The translations under genes were made by a program, and so were the position numbers. The notes below the pieces were generated by a model. It did not search any database. It worked only from the letters and a program-made list of their open reading frames with translations, and had not been told where the DNA came from. A stretch of DNA of 64,000 nucleotides from Eubacteriales bacterium (lineage in GTDB: Bacteria > Bacillota > Clostridia > Lachnospirales > Lachnospiraceae): the NCBI GenBank assembly GCA_030524745.1, contig JAUNGC010000021.1, positions 1-64,000 on the forward strand, in the 5' to 3' direction. Of this stretch, positions 40,034-48,413 are shown one piece after another. The first letter of the stretch is position 1. Each line of letters begins with the position of its first letter.

Positions 40034-40420
40034 TTATCCTTCCTCGATATGCTCGCGGCCCTGATCGATGATCGTTCGCACATGTCCGTCTGCCAGAGAA
40101 TAGAAAATGGACTTTCCTTCCCTGCGGCTTTTGACCAGCTTATTCTGCTTTAAAATTTTCAATTGATGGGAAATCGCTGACTGTGTCATGTTCAGCGCTT
40201 CCGCCAGATCGCACACGCACACCTCCGCTTCAAACAACACGAACAGAATACGGATCCGTGTGGAATCCCCAAACACTTTGAACAACTCCGCCAGGTCATA
40301 TAATTCTTCCTCTTCCGGCAGTTTATCATTAACAATTTTTAACAAATCCTCATGAATCTCTGTCGTTTCACAGCATTCGATTTCATTCACAGCCATCTTA
40401 TCCACTCGCTTTCTTTTCAC
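40034..40420 (-). CDS. ArsR/SmtB-family metal-sensing repressor
   Basis: 128 aa winged-helix repressor. The C-terminal helix has D111-x-H113-x10-H124-x-x-E127, exactly the alpha-5 zinc site of SmtB/CzrA; C68 and C70 (VCVC) lie near the alpha-3 region. DNA-recognition helix: MTQSAISHQLKIL. It should release DNA on binding Zn, Cd or Co. It ends the metal efflux operon whose promoter holds a matching inverted repeat. The start could be the GTG at 40420 or the ATG at 40396. Confidence 0.88.
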   Translation of the reverse strand: MKRKRVDKMAVNEIECCETTEIHEDLLKIVNDKLPEEEELYDLAELFKVFGDSTRIRILFVLFEAEVCVCDLAEALNMTQSAISHQLKILKQNKLVKSRREGKSIFYSLADGHVRTIIDQGREHIEEG

Positions 40421-40473
40421 AATATCCTGACGGGTCTCTGTCCTTCTTTTACTTTAACAGCAAATATCTTTTT

Positions 40474-42345
40474 TTACAACCGTTTCACATTGAGCGCCCG
40501 GATGGCATTCAGCACGGCGATCACCATCACGCCCACATCCGCAAAAATGGCCGCCCACATATTTGCAATGCCCAGCGCCCCAAGCACAAGGCAAATCGCC
40601 TTGATGCCGATTGCAAAATAAATATTTTCATATACAATGCGGATACACTTACGGGAAATTTTAATCGCTTTTGCAATCTTGACCGGATCATCGTCCATCA
40701 GCACAATATCCGCCGCTTCGATTGCGGCATCCGATCCCATGGCGCCCATCGCAATTCCGATATCCGCCCTGGACAGTACCGGCGCATCGTTAATACCGTC
40801 TCCGACAAAAGCGAGTTTATCCTTTTCCTCCTTTTCCCTTAACAGTTTTTCAACCTTCTCCACCTTATCGCCCGGCAGCAGTTCGCTGTATACTTCGTCG
40901 ATGCCCAGTTGAGCAGCCACCTGATCGGCGACGTTTGCCCGGTCCCCGGTAAGCATGACAGTCTTTTTTATGCCCGCCGCCTTCAGCGCCAGAATCGCGT
41001 CCTTGGCATGCGGCTTTATCAGATCGGAAATGAGAATATGGCCCGCATAAACGCCGTCCACCGCCATATGCACAACCGTTCCCACGCTGTGACAGGACAT
41101 GACCTCCACGCCCAGCCGCTGCATCAGCTTTTCATTGCCTGCCGCAACCGCATGACCGTCCACCTTCGCAACAACGCCGTTTCCGCCGATTTCCTCCACA
41201 TCCGTCACACGGCTTTGATCCACCGGCTTTCCGTACGCTTTTTGCAGGCTCTTGCTGATCGGGTGGGAAGAATGACATTCCGCCAGCGCCGCATACTCCA
41301 GAAGCTTCTCCGTATCCATTACGGAATGGTGCACGCCGCTGACCTCAAAAACGCCCTGGGTCATCGTTCCGGTTTTATCAAAAACTACATACTTTGTCTG
41401 GGAAAGAGTTTCCAGATAGTTGGAGCCTTTCACCAATACGCCCGCATTGCTGGCTCCGCCGATTCCTGCAAAAAAGCTTAGCGGAATACTGATGACCAGC
41501 GCGCAGGGACAACTGATTACCAAAAATGTCAGCGCGCGTAAAATCCAGTCGCTCCACTCAGGAGACAGCCCCAGAAAGAGCATTCGCACAACAGGCGGCA
41601 ATATCGCCAGCGCAACCGCGCCATAGCAGACTGCAGGCGTATAATACTTTGCAAATTTTGAAATGAAATTCTCCGACCGGGATTTCTTGGAACTGGCATT
41701 TTCCACCAGATCCAGAATCTTTGATACCGTGGATTCGCCGAATTCCTTTGTGGTCAGAATCTTTAAAACACCGGACATATTGATGCATCCGCTGATGATT
41801 TCATCGCCTACGCCGGCGTCATACGGCGCGCTTTCTCCGGTCAGCGCGCTGGTATTTAATGTCGTCTTTCCTTCCAGAATCACACCGTCGATCGGGACCT
41901 TTTCTCCCGGCTGAACGACGATGATGCTGCCGACCGCCACTTCATCCGGGTCCACCTGTTCAAGCTGTCCGTCTTCCCCTTCTATATTCGCGTAATCGGG
42001 GCGAATGTCCATCAGTTCGCTGATATTTCTGCGGCTTTTTCCAACGGCGTAACTCTGAAACAGTTCGCCGATCTGATAAAACAGCATAACCGCCACGCCT
42101 TCTGTGTAATCTCCCAACAAAATGGCGCCGACAGTCGCCACCGCCATCAGGAAGTTCTCATCAAATACCTGTCTGTTCCAGATTCCCTTTCCGGCCTTGA
42201 TTAAAATATCATAACCGATGGTAAGATAAGGGATCATATAAAGCGCAAATTTTAAATATCCATCTATCGGAAGCAGCTTCAGCACAAGAATACACGCCGC
42301 CGAAACGATGATTCTTATCAATACTTTTTTCTGCTTTTTATTCAT
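40474..42345 (-). CDS. Heavy-metal P1B-type ATPase, Zn/Cd/Pb class
   Basis: 623 aa from the ATG at 42345 (GAGGAG upstream). Membrane pump with the metal-binding ISCPCALVIS motif, phosphorylation site DKTGTMT, TGES, HP-locus (SSHPISKSL) and hinge GDGINDAP. There is no N-terminal metal-binding domain; a free HMA protein is encoded just upstream instead. The neighbouring SmtB-type sensor argues for zinc, cadmium or lead rather than copper. Confidence 0.92.
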   Translation of the reverse strand: MNKKQKKVLIRIIVSAACILVLKLLPIDGYLKFALYMIPYLTIGYDILIKAGKGIWNRQVFDENFLMAVATVGAILLGDYTEGVAVMLFYQIGELFQSYAVGKSRRNISELMDIRPDYANIEGEDGQLEQVDPDEVAVGSIIVVQPGEKVPIDGVILEGKTTLNTSALTGESAPYDAGVGDEIISGCINMSGVLKILTTKEFGESTVSKILDLVENASSKKSRSENFISKFAKYYTPAVCYGAVALAILPPVVRMLFLGLSPEWSDWILRALTFLVISCPCALVISIPLSFFAGIGGASNAGVLVKGSNYLETLSQTKYVVFDKTGTMTQGVFEVSGVHHSVMDTEKLLEYAALAECHSSHPISKSLQKAYGKPVDQSRVTDVEEIGGNGVVAKVDGHAVAAGNEKLMQRLGVEVMSCHSVGTVVHMAVDGVYAGHILISDLIKPHAKDAILALKAAGIKKTVMLTGDRANVADQVAAQLGIDEVYSELLPGDKVEKVEKLLREKEEKDKLAFVGDGINDAPVLSRADIGIAMGAMGSDAAIEAADIVLMDDDPVKIAKAIKISRKCIRIVYENIYFAIGIKAICLVLGALGIANMWAAIFADVGVMVIAVLNAIRALNVKRL

Positions 42346-42362
42346 AGTCAGTCTCCTCAATA

Positions 42363-42442
42363 AAAGGGATGCCGGCGTAGATTCCGCAAATCTGCGCACA
42401 CGCTGTAAGGACCGCAGAAACAGGATCGGTCAGCATCCCTTT
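42363..42442 (-). other. Long stem-loop between the HMA gene and the P-ATPase
   Basis: AAAGGGATGC / GCATCCCTTT, perfect 10-bp stem enclosing about 60 bases with an inner CGCA-AATC-TGCG hairpin. On the minus strand it is followed by TATTGAGG. It could be a partial terminator or processing site that sets the ratio of chaperone to pump. Confidence 0.5.
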
Positions 42443-42459
42443 CCAGCCAAATTCATTTT

Positions 42460-42678
42460 TTATAAGTAAATCTCACAGTCATCTTCCACTTTTTTGCAAT
42501 TCTTCAAAACATCCTGCATAACAGCCTTCGGGTCCGCGCCTTCTTCAAATTCCACCGCCATTTTCAATGTCATGAAATTCACGGTCGCATCCTTCACCCC
42601 AGCCGTTTTCTTCGCCGCGTCTTCCATCTTATTGGCACAGTTGGCGCAATCCACTTCAATCTTGTAAGTCTTTTTCAT
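42460..42678 (-). CDS. Small HMA-domain heavy-metal-binding protein
   Basis: 72 aa, a single ferredoxin-like HMA domain with C11-A-N-C14 in VDCANCANKM. The DCANC form is typical of Zn/Cd-type domains rather than copper chaperones (MTC). It would bind metal and pass it to the P-ATPase that lacks this domain. First gene of the operon. Confidence 0.9.
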   Translation of the reverse strand: MKKTYKIEVDCANCANKMEDAAKKTAGVKDATVNFMTLKMAVEFEEGADPKAVMQDVLKNCKKVEDDCEIYL

Positions 42679-42704
42679 GATAATATCCTTCCTTTATTTT
42701 TATT

Positions 42705-42763
42705 CATATGAACAATTATTCATATGTTTGAATTTATTATAACACCGCGCCTGATGTTGTCAA
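42705..42763 (-). promoter_or_regulatory. Promoter and ArsR-type operator of the metal efflux operon
   Basis: TTGACA (42763-42758), 16 bases, TATAAT (42741-42736). Just downstream, CATATGAA-CAATTA-TTCATATG (42705-42726) is a perfect 8-base inverted repeat over the start point, the form of SmtB/CzrA/CadC sites. Confidence 0.8.
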
Positions 42764-42840
42764 GAGTTTTTTCCGTAAAAAATCCGGCATTTCTGCGAGG
42801 CTGATATAACAGTTCATTCCCCGGCGGAGGGCTCAACTCT

Positions 42841-43146
42841 TCACAACCTGTCAATATCCGTTTCCAATAAGCCATATTCTTTACAAAGTTGTTCTCTTAT
42901 CTCATTATCCTCTGCAGCGCGTCCTAGTTCTTCCACTCTTCCATCCTGCAGCATTTTTTTTGTGAGAGTTGCAAAAAGTGTTACCCCTTTCTGCATTCCC
43001 CTCTGTATTCCATCATCCACAAGCATCTGACCAAGTACCATCATACTGATTTCCTCCTTTATATCTTTCAATTGGTCTTTTGCCAAAAATTTTGTTGCAA
43101 ACAGGTAAAGCATTGCCTGCATTTTCTTTCGCTCCTCCATGGCCAC
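42841..43146 (-). pseudogene. C-terminal remnant of an Rpn-family (PD-(D/E)XK) recombination-promoting nuclease
   Basis: 101 aa. 'MQAMLYLFATKFL', 'GQMLVDDGIQRGMQKG' and 'DGRVEELGRAAEDNEIREQLCKEYGL' resemble the C-terminal end of Rpn/transposase_31-type proteins, which are about 300 aa. The nuclease domain that should come first is missing. The frame stays open about 50 codons further upstream but does not look like the family. It is therefore probably a decayed copy. Confidence 0.55.
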
Positions 43147-43458
43147 ATTTTCCTGAAACCTTCCTGCCGATATCTTTTTATATGATTGATATTTTCTCTG
43201 AAACAGTCGCCTGATCCGGCATGATCTTTCATGATATGATGAAATTGACTGTCCGGCCGCTTCCCCGGCCGAAACGCTGGTTAAATGATAGATTCCTGTA
43301 TTTGGCTACTATCGGACTACATCTATAGTAACACATTCCTGAACGCGCAACAAGCCCTGAAAAGGGAAATGTCCCCGCGCATCAAAAAAAATGTCCCCGA
43401 ACAGTTAACGTTACGTTCGGCCTTACGGCTGAACGTAACGTTACTTAACGGTTGTCAA
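43147..43458. repeat. Non-coding stretch with direct and inverted repeats
   Basis: AATGTCCCCG occurs at 43369-43378 and 43391-43400, separated by a run of A. It is followed by AACGTTACGTTC / GAACGTAACGTT (43408-43419 and 43432-43443), a 12-bp stem with an inner GCC/GGC pair. On the minus strand the stem follows the dehydrogenase gene and is followed at some distance by eight T, so it may terminate that gene. No gene was seen. Confidence 0.5.
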
Positions 43459-44406
43459 TTATCCCTTCACCACGTTCTGCGGCTCGCCTTCCAGATATTT
43501 GATAATATTATCAAAAACAATAATCGCCCTCTTATAAAGCGCTTCTTTTGTCGCAAATGCAACATGCGGAGTCGCAATCAGATTCGGACAGGTAAAGAGC
43601 GGATGATCGGACGCGACCGGCGGTTCCGTCTCAAATACATCCACCGCTGCTCCCGCGATTTTCCCCCCGGTCAAAGCGTCCGCTAACGCCTGGCTGTCCA
43701 CCACCGGTCCCCGGGCCGTATTAATCAGGATTGCATTGGGCTTCATCAGCGCCAGTTTTTCCGCATTCATCAGCCCCTTTGTGCTGTCGTTAAGCGGCAC
43801 GTGCAGAGAGACGATATCACATTCCTTCAGAATGGTATCCAGATCGGTCATGGTCACGCCTTCCATCTCTTTCGGGCTTCTGTTAAAGCCATAAACCTCG
43901 CATCCAAAGGCTTTTGCCAGCATGGCCGTTCTTGCGCCGATCGCGCCAAAGCCGATCACGCCGAACTTCTTTCCCTCCAGTTCCAGACCGATCAGTCCGG
44001 TCTTGTCTTTCTCCTGCCGCACCGCCTCATTGCAGGCGATTATTTTGCGGTACAATCCCAGCGCCAGACCAAACACCAACTCGGAAACCGCCGTATTGGA
44101 GTAACCCGCGCAGTTACACACCAGAATCCCTCTTTCCCGGCAATAATCCATAGCCACATGGTCCACGCCCGTAAAAGCCACCGAAATCATTTTCAGTTTG
44201 CCGCAGTGTTCCAGAACTTCCTTCTTAAAAGGAAGATTGGAAAAAGCCAGGATATCCGCATCCTTCGCCCGCTCGATCAGCGCCTGTGTATCCGTCGTAC
44301 GCGTATCATAATACACAATTTCCACTTTATCCTGCAATTTTTCCTCTGCCAGCTTAAGCAGCCTATCCTCTTCAACTCCCAAAGGCTCGATGATGACCAG
44401 TTTCAT
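43459..44406 (-). CDS. NAD-dependent D-2-hydroxyacid dehydrogenase
   Basis: 315 aa from the ATG at 44406, six bases after GGAGG. Rossmann NAD-binding site VIGFGAIGARTAMLA, catalytic Arg in NTARGPVVD, Glu in DVFETEPP and His in ATPHVAFAT, so all three catalytic residues are present. Reduces a 2-keto acid or the reverse; substrate not predictable. It is separated by 80 bases from ybjQ upstream. Confidence 0.9.
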   Translation of the reverse strand: MKLVIIEPLGVEEDRLLKLAEEKLQDKVEIVYYDTRTTDTQALIERAKDADILAFSNLPFKKEVLEHCGKLKMISVAFTGVDHVAMDYCRERGILVCNCAGYSNTAVSELVFGLALGLYRKIIACNEAVRQEKDKTGLIGLELEGKKFGVIGFGAIGARTAMLAKAFGCEVYGFNRSPKEMEGVTMTDLDTILKECDIVSLHVPLNDSTKGLMNAEKLALMKPNAILINTARGPVVDSQALADALTGGKIAGAAVDVFETEPPVASDHPLFTCPNLIATPHVAFATKEALYKRAIIVFDNIIKYLEGEPQNVVKG

Positions 44407-44486
44407 AAACATCCTCCATTCCCCACCCTGAAGCGGTCGCATATTCAGGAATATTTTACCAGAATCATCACCCTTTGAAAACCTTT

Positions 44487-44813
44487 TTATACCGCTCTTT
44501 CGCTTCGGATTCTCACCGCCGTTCCGTAAGCGATGCACTCCGCCGCTCCCTGCATCACGGAGGACGACGCGTAGCGGACGTTAATGACAGCATCGGCTCC
44601 CAGTCCGTTTGCCTCGTCCACCATCCGCTTCACCGCAATGGCGCGGGCTTCATTGAGCATCTGGGTATAGTCCACGATCTCGCCGCCTACCAGCGTTTTG
44701 ACCGCCGCCATAAAATCCTTTCCGAAATTTTTGGAAAACACAACGCTTCCCTTCACCATTCCCAAAGCTTCCACTTCACACCCGGGAATATAATCAATAT
44801 TTAATAGCTGCAT
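44487..44813 (-). CDS. YbjQ-family (UPF0145) protein
   Basis: 108 aa from the ATG at 44813; GGAGGAG just upstream would be read as codons if the start at 44828 were used. Sequence IDYIPGCEVEALGMVKGSVV and ANGLGADAVINVRYASS are the family's conserved parts. These small beta-rich proteins form pentamers and are loosely linked to metal binding. It overlaps the merR gene by 20 bases and should be translated with it. Confidence 0.88.
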   Translation of the reverse strand: MQLLNIDYIPGCEVEALGMVKGSVVFSKNFGKDFMAAVKTLVGGEIVDYTQMLNEARAIAVKRMVDEANGLGADAVINVRYASSSVMQGAAECIAYGTAVRIRSERAV

Positions 44814-45444
44814 CTTCTTCTCCTCCATCGATTTCTTTCATTCTTTGCAACAATGCCATGAACAGTCCCACCACAAACGCCGCGGGAACCGCCAGAATCA
44901 TCAAAAAAATTGCCAGCGGGGGCGCATCCTGCGGCTCCGTCAGAAAAGCCCATAAAAACAAGGCGTCCACGGCCAGCATCAAAATGCCGAAAACTGCCGC
45001 CGCAATGAGCGCTCCCCGCTTCTTTTGCCGCTTATCCTGCCCCTTTACATCCATAAAAAGCATCCCCTCCTTCTCCATCTCTTCCATTTCTTTGAGCCAT
45101 GCGTCCGTATCGAGTTGGAAATATTGTTCCCGTTTCTCCACCAGCCGTTCGCACATCGCCTGCATTTTTACAAGATTGCCGCTTTGCTCCTCCAGCACGA
45201 CCATGTGACGTTTCAGCACGCCTTCCATCGTCATAGCGCCGGACTGCACTTTCCGGATTTCTTCCAGAGGGACTGACAGTTTGCGCAGCAGCTTAATCCG
45301 TTTGAGCGTTTCCACATCCTCTTCCCGGTAATCGCGGTATCCGTTTTCCAGACTCCGCCCCGGCTTCAAAAGCCCTTCTTTTTCATAAAACCGGATATTC
45401 TTTTTGGTGATGCCCACCTGCTGCTCCACTTCCTGAATCCGCAT
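44794..45444 (-). CDS. MerR-family transcriptional regulator with membrane tail
   Basis: 216 aa. The N-terminal MerR DNA-binding domain (IQEVEQQVGITKKNIRFYEKEGLL, then KRIKLLRKL) is followed by a coiled dimer helix (about 75-115) and two hydrophobic segments (about 145-170 and 178-200). It is therefore probably a membrane-bound MerR regulator. The effector is unknown. Its own promoter has the long spacer MerR proteins act on, so it is autoregulated together with ybjQ. Confidence 0.85.
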   Translation of the reverse strand: MRIQEVEQQVGITKKNIRFYEKEGLLKPGRSLENGYRDYREEDVETLKRIKLLRKLSVPLEEIRKVQSGAMTMEGVLKRHMVVLEEQSGNLVKMQAMCERLVEKREQYFQLDTDAWLKEMEEMEKEGMLFMDVKGQDKRQKKRGALIAAAVFGILMLAVDALFLWAFLTEPQDAPPLAIFLMILAVPAAFVVGLFMALLQRMKEIDGGEEDAAIKY

Positions 45445-45485
45445 AAGTTCTCCTCCGTTCTCCGTATAACAGCATCTTTAAGGAG

Positions 45486-45516
45486 ACGCTACACCTTCCC
45501 CCTTGTGGAAGGTCAA
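45486..45516 (-). promoter_or_regulatory. MerR-type promoter/operator of merR-ybjQ
   Basis: TTGACC (45516-45511), 19-base spacer, TAGCGT (45491-45486). In the spacer, ACCTTCC-N7-GGAAGGT (45493-45513) is a perfect 7-base dyad, the form of CueR/SoxR/BmrR-class operators. Confidence 0.8.
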
Positions 45517-45542
45517 TACTTTTTTAAAAAAATATCATTTTG

Positions 45543-47099
45543 TTACTCTAAATTCAAATGTTCCAGATAGATTGTCTGAAAATCGCAATGCTCCGCCAGA
45601 TTAATCGCACGGCAGATTTTTTTCACCTGCCCAGCTTCTTCCCTGCCGTTGTTTCTTCCATATAAAAAAGCGCCGGCTAAAGACGTGTTCCCCACGGCCT
45701 TTACCCTGCCGGTCAGTTCTTTTGGAAACAAACCGATCCTTGCAGCTTTTGACACATCCAGATAATACCCGAAACCGCCTGCCAGATACACATCCGCAAT
45801 ATCCTCCAGTCCGATTCCGTATTCTTTCACCAGCACACAAATACCGGCATAAACCGCCGCCTTTGCCATCTGCACCGCCCGGATCTGCTCCTGCGTCATG
45901 TGCACCGGCGCCTTCTCTCCCTTTTTTATATTCTGCAATCCGTCCGCAGAGCCTTCTCTATCCCGGCAGCCGCTTTTTGTTCCGGGATTCCACCTAACGC
46001 CCGTTTCAAACCAGGGTTCCGCCATCAGCCCGGTCTCGTCCACGATTCCGGCGTCCATCAACTCCGCAATTACCGCAATCATATCCGTCCCCGGCGCCGG
46101 ATTTCCCGGCCCTCCTTCAAAAGCCGGTCCCGCAGCGGTGGCCGTGCACAGCAGCTTTTCTCTGTTTCCCAGCACAATCTCTCCGTTGGTGCCAAGATCA
46201 ATCAGAAGGCTGATTTCTTCCCTTTGCTGCATCCTGCATGCCAGAACGCCCGCCAAAAGATCCGCCCCCACAAAGGCGGAAAATCCGGGTAAGAGAACCA
46301 CATCTTCAGATCCCAGCCGGATTTTCTGTTCCTCCAGCGTGACAGGCACAAAAGGATGGCGGCTCAATCCCTCTGTGGACAGTCCTGCCAGCAAATGTTC
46401 CATCACCGTATTTCCGGCCAGAAAAATCCCGGATTCTTTCCTGTCCAACTCCGGATTCTGCACGGAAACGTCCATTCTCAGCCGGTCGATTCCCGCTTCC
46501 AGCACATCGCCCAGACATTTTTGCAGGATTTCCTTCTGTCCGCCGCCGGCCGCCTGCATCCGGGATATCACATCGCTTCCGAACCGTCTCTGGGGATTCA
46601 TCATTTTTTGAACGGAAAGCGCCTTGCCGTCCGCCAGCCGTCTTGCCTGCATGACAATTGTGGTGGTGCCGAGATCAACGGCAACACACCACTGTGCGCT
46701 GTCCTTCTCCTCCCCGGAACAATCAGGCTGCACTTCCTCTTTCCGAACCGGAAACGCATCCTCCACAATCTGCAGTTTCACAGGCTGTACATAGGACGGT
46801 TCCACCTCGCATTCCCTGGTCACTTTATGCAGACAGGCCAGCCGCATGCCGGCCCTCAACTCTTCCGCAGAAAAAAAACGCCGTTCCGTTGCGGCCGGAA
46901 CAGGCGCAGCATTCAGATATCTCACCCGGCAGCGGCCGCAACGGCCTTTTCCGCCACAACTGTCTTCCAGAAAAACCCCCTGCTCTGCCAACGCTTCCAT
47001 TACGGTCTGTTCCGGCCTCTTTTCCAGCTTCCGGGACTGTCCGCCCGCTTTTTTCTTCTCAACTGCTTTTTCAGACGAACTGGTTTCTTGCTTCATCAT
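45543..47099 (-). CDS. ASKHA/2Fe-2S protein, RACo-like corrinoid activator (DUF4445)
   Basis: 518 aa. The N-terminal [2Fe-2S] ferredoxin site has C48, C54 and C57 (CGGKGRCGRC) and C89. Then comes the ASKHA ATPase domain: VDLGTTTI, LAGNTVMEHLL, LLIDLGTNGEIVL, AGPAFEGG, YLAGGFG. Relatives use ATP to reduce inactive Co(II) corrinoid proteins of methyltransferase systems. The first 40 residues are Lys/Ser-rich and lack the usual beta strands ahead of the cysteines. No corrinoid protein or methyltransferase is encoded nearby. Confidence 0.88.
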   Translation of the reverse strand: MMKQETSSSEKAVEKKKAGGQSRKLEKRPEQTVMEALAEQGVFLEDSCGGKGRCGRCRVRYLNAAPVPAATERRFFSAEELRAGMRLACLHKVTRECEVEPSYVQPVKLQIVEDAFPVRKEEVQPDCSGEEKDSAQWCVAVDLGTTTIVMQARRLADGKALSVQKMMNPQRRFGSDVISRMQAAGGGQKEILQKCLGDVLEAGIDRLRMDVSVQNPELDRKESGIFLAGNTVMEHLLAGLSTEGLSRHPFVPVTLEEQKIRLGSEDVVLLPGFSAFVGADLLAGVLACRMQQREEISLLIDLGTNGEIVLGNREKLLCTATAAGPAFEGGPGNPAPGTDMIAVIAELMDAGIVDETGLMAEPWFETGVRWNPGTKSGCRDREGSADGLQNIKKGEKAPVHMTQEQIRAVQMAKAAVYAGICVLVKEYGIGLEDIADVYLAGGFGYYLDVSKAARIGLFPKELTGRVKAVGNTSLAGAFLYGRNNGREEAGQVKKICRAINLAEHCDFQTIYLEHLNLE

Positions 47100-47244
47100 A
47101 TTGATAACCTATTCCAGCCAGCTTACTCACCACTTCATCCCGGCTGATATCCAAATCCTCGCAGCACGCTTCCAGATTTCCATAAAAATCTCTCAATTTC
47201 AAATTCATAAAACTAAGCAACATAACCGGATCCTTCGGTACCAT
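47071..47244 (-). CDS. DUF4250 small protein
   Basis: 57 aa from the ATG at 47244, six bases after AAGGAG; a longer frame has no better start. MVPKDPVMLLSFMNLKLRDF and the C-terminal GYQYDEARNQFV are the family's hallmarks. Function unknown. It overlaps the start of the ASKHA gene by 29 bases, so the two are translationally coupled. Confidence 0.88.
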   Translation of the reverse strand: MVPKDPVMLLSFMNLKLRDFYGNLEACCEDLDISRDEVVSKLAGIGYQYDEARNQFV

Positions 47245-47359
47245 ACAAATCTCCTTTCTGATCTTGGCCGCCACACGGCGCTCGCTGATATTCTTCATTT
47301 TAGCATGTCCTTTCAGGGGCGGCAATGGTTAATGGGAATTTGAGGGGCGCGCCTTGTTG

Positions 47360-48253
47360 TCACTGGCAGAAAATAAACTCCGCATTTTCACAAACGGCAC
47401 AGATCGCATGCCGCAGATTCTCTTTGGCTGTCTGCACATTCTTATAGTCAGCGCCGCTGCTCAAATAAATATAAATCCTTATGTGCATTCCGACTTTATA
47501 TATTTCGCAATTTTGCCACAAAAGAACATCCCGGAGATTTTTCTCTAAAAGTTCCAGAATCTGTCCTTCCAATTTCCGGTCGGCAAGCACCCCTCCGGTC
47601 AGTTCACGAAAGGATGATGCCAGCATTACTGCCGGTTCTTTTACAGACAGCAGCACCAGAATTACGGTGATAAAAAAATCGCCGATATGGTGCAGAAATC
47701 CCAAACTTCCGCCAATATCTATCCGTTTCAGCAGAAGCGCGGATATTCCAACTCCCAAAGACAATACGCCGTCCACAAAATTCCCTTTGGCTTCTGCCGC
47801 TAAAATAGTGCTGGTATCATTCGTCCTGCGATTCTGTCCCTTGTTAAAAAATCCCAATCCCAGACACAGGATCACCATAATTACCGCATAGGGAATAACC
47901 GGTCCGATCACCAAAGGCTCTCCAATGCCGCAGCAAAAATATTTCCATGCCGTTTTTGCAGTGCCGATCACTGAGAAAGCGGAAAGGCCGAGGGTAAGCA
48001 ATGACTTAAAAACAGCAAAGAGAGGTTCCAGAAAATAAAGGCCGCCCGGATAATTCGCCGTTTTCTTTCCGCTGATTTTTGAAATTGTCAATGCCGACAG
48101 GCAGGAGGAAAATGCGATGAGAGAAAAGAAGCAGTCCAAAAACAGAGCCTGAATATTTGTTTCCGCAAAGGCCCAAAATCCGGCTCCGAACATAAAAAAA
48201 TTAACAACGCAGCTTACCTTCAACGCTTTTCTTTCAATTTGTTTTTGTGTCAT
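47360..48253 (-). CDS. Cation diffusion facilitator (CDF) family transporter
   Basis: 297 aa from the ATG at 48253, five bases after GGAGG. Six hydrophobic helices and a C-terminal cytoplasmic domain. The helix-2 metal-site region reads ALFLDCFFSLIAF and the helix-5 region EAKGNFVDGVLSL, so the usual first acidic/His position is partly changed (Asn in place of His). Metal specificity may be altered. Divergent from a TetR regulator 160 bases away, probably its controller. Confidence 0.8.
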   Translation of the reverse strand: MTQKQIERKALKVSCVVNFFMFGAGFWAFAETNIQALFLDCFFSLIAFSSCLSALTISKISGKKTANYPGGLYFLEPLFAVFKSLLTLGLSAFSVIGTAKTAWKYFCCGIGEPLVIGPVIPYAVIMVILCLGLGFFNKGQNRRTNDTSTILAAEAKGNFVDGVLSLGVGISALLLKRIDIGGSLGFLHHIGDFFITVILVLLSVKEPAVMLASSFRELTGGVLADRKLEGQILELLEKNLRDVLLWQNCEIYKVGMHIRIYIYLSSGADYKNVQTAKENLRHAICAVCENAEFIFCQ

Positions 48254-48293
48254 AATGGCCTCCGCCGTTTCTTCCATTTTGAATCATTTCAAA

Positions 48294-48323
48294 TTGACAT
48301 CTCTTTCTCATAAGCAGTATATT
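48294..48323 (+). promoter_or_regulatory. Promoter of the TetR gene
   Basis: TTGACA, 18 bases, TATATT. ATG at 48414. The region also serves the divergent CDF gene. Confidence 0.5.
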
Positions 48324-48413
48324 ATAACAAATGTCGCTTTTCCATATTCAGAATTTCCGGCATTTGTCGTCTAAACAACACACCGGCTTAAAATTGTCGC
48401 GGAAGGAAAACAT

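Noticed and set aside
43147-43300. Possible N-terminal part of the Rpn-like protein upstream of its fragment
   Set aside because: The frame stays open but the translated sequence does not resemble the nuclease domain.
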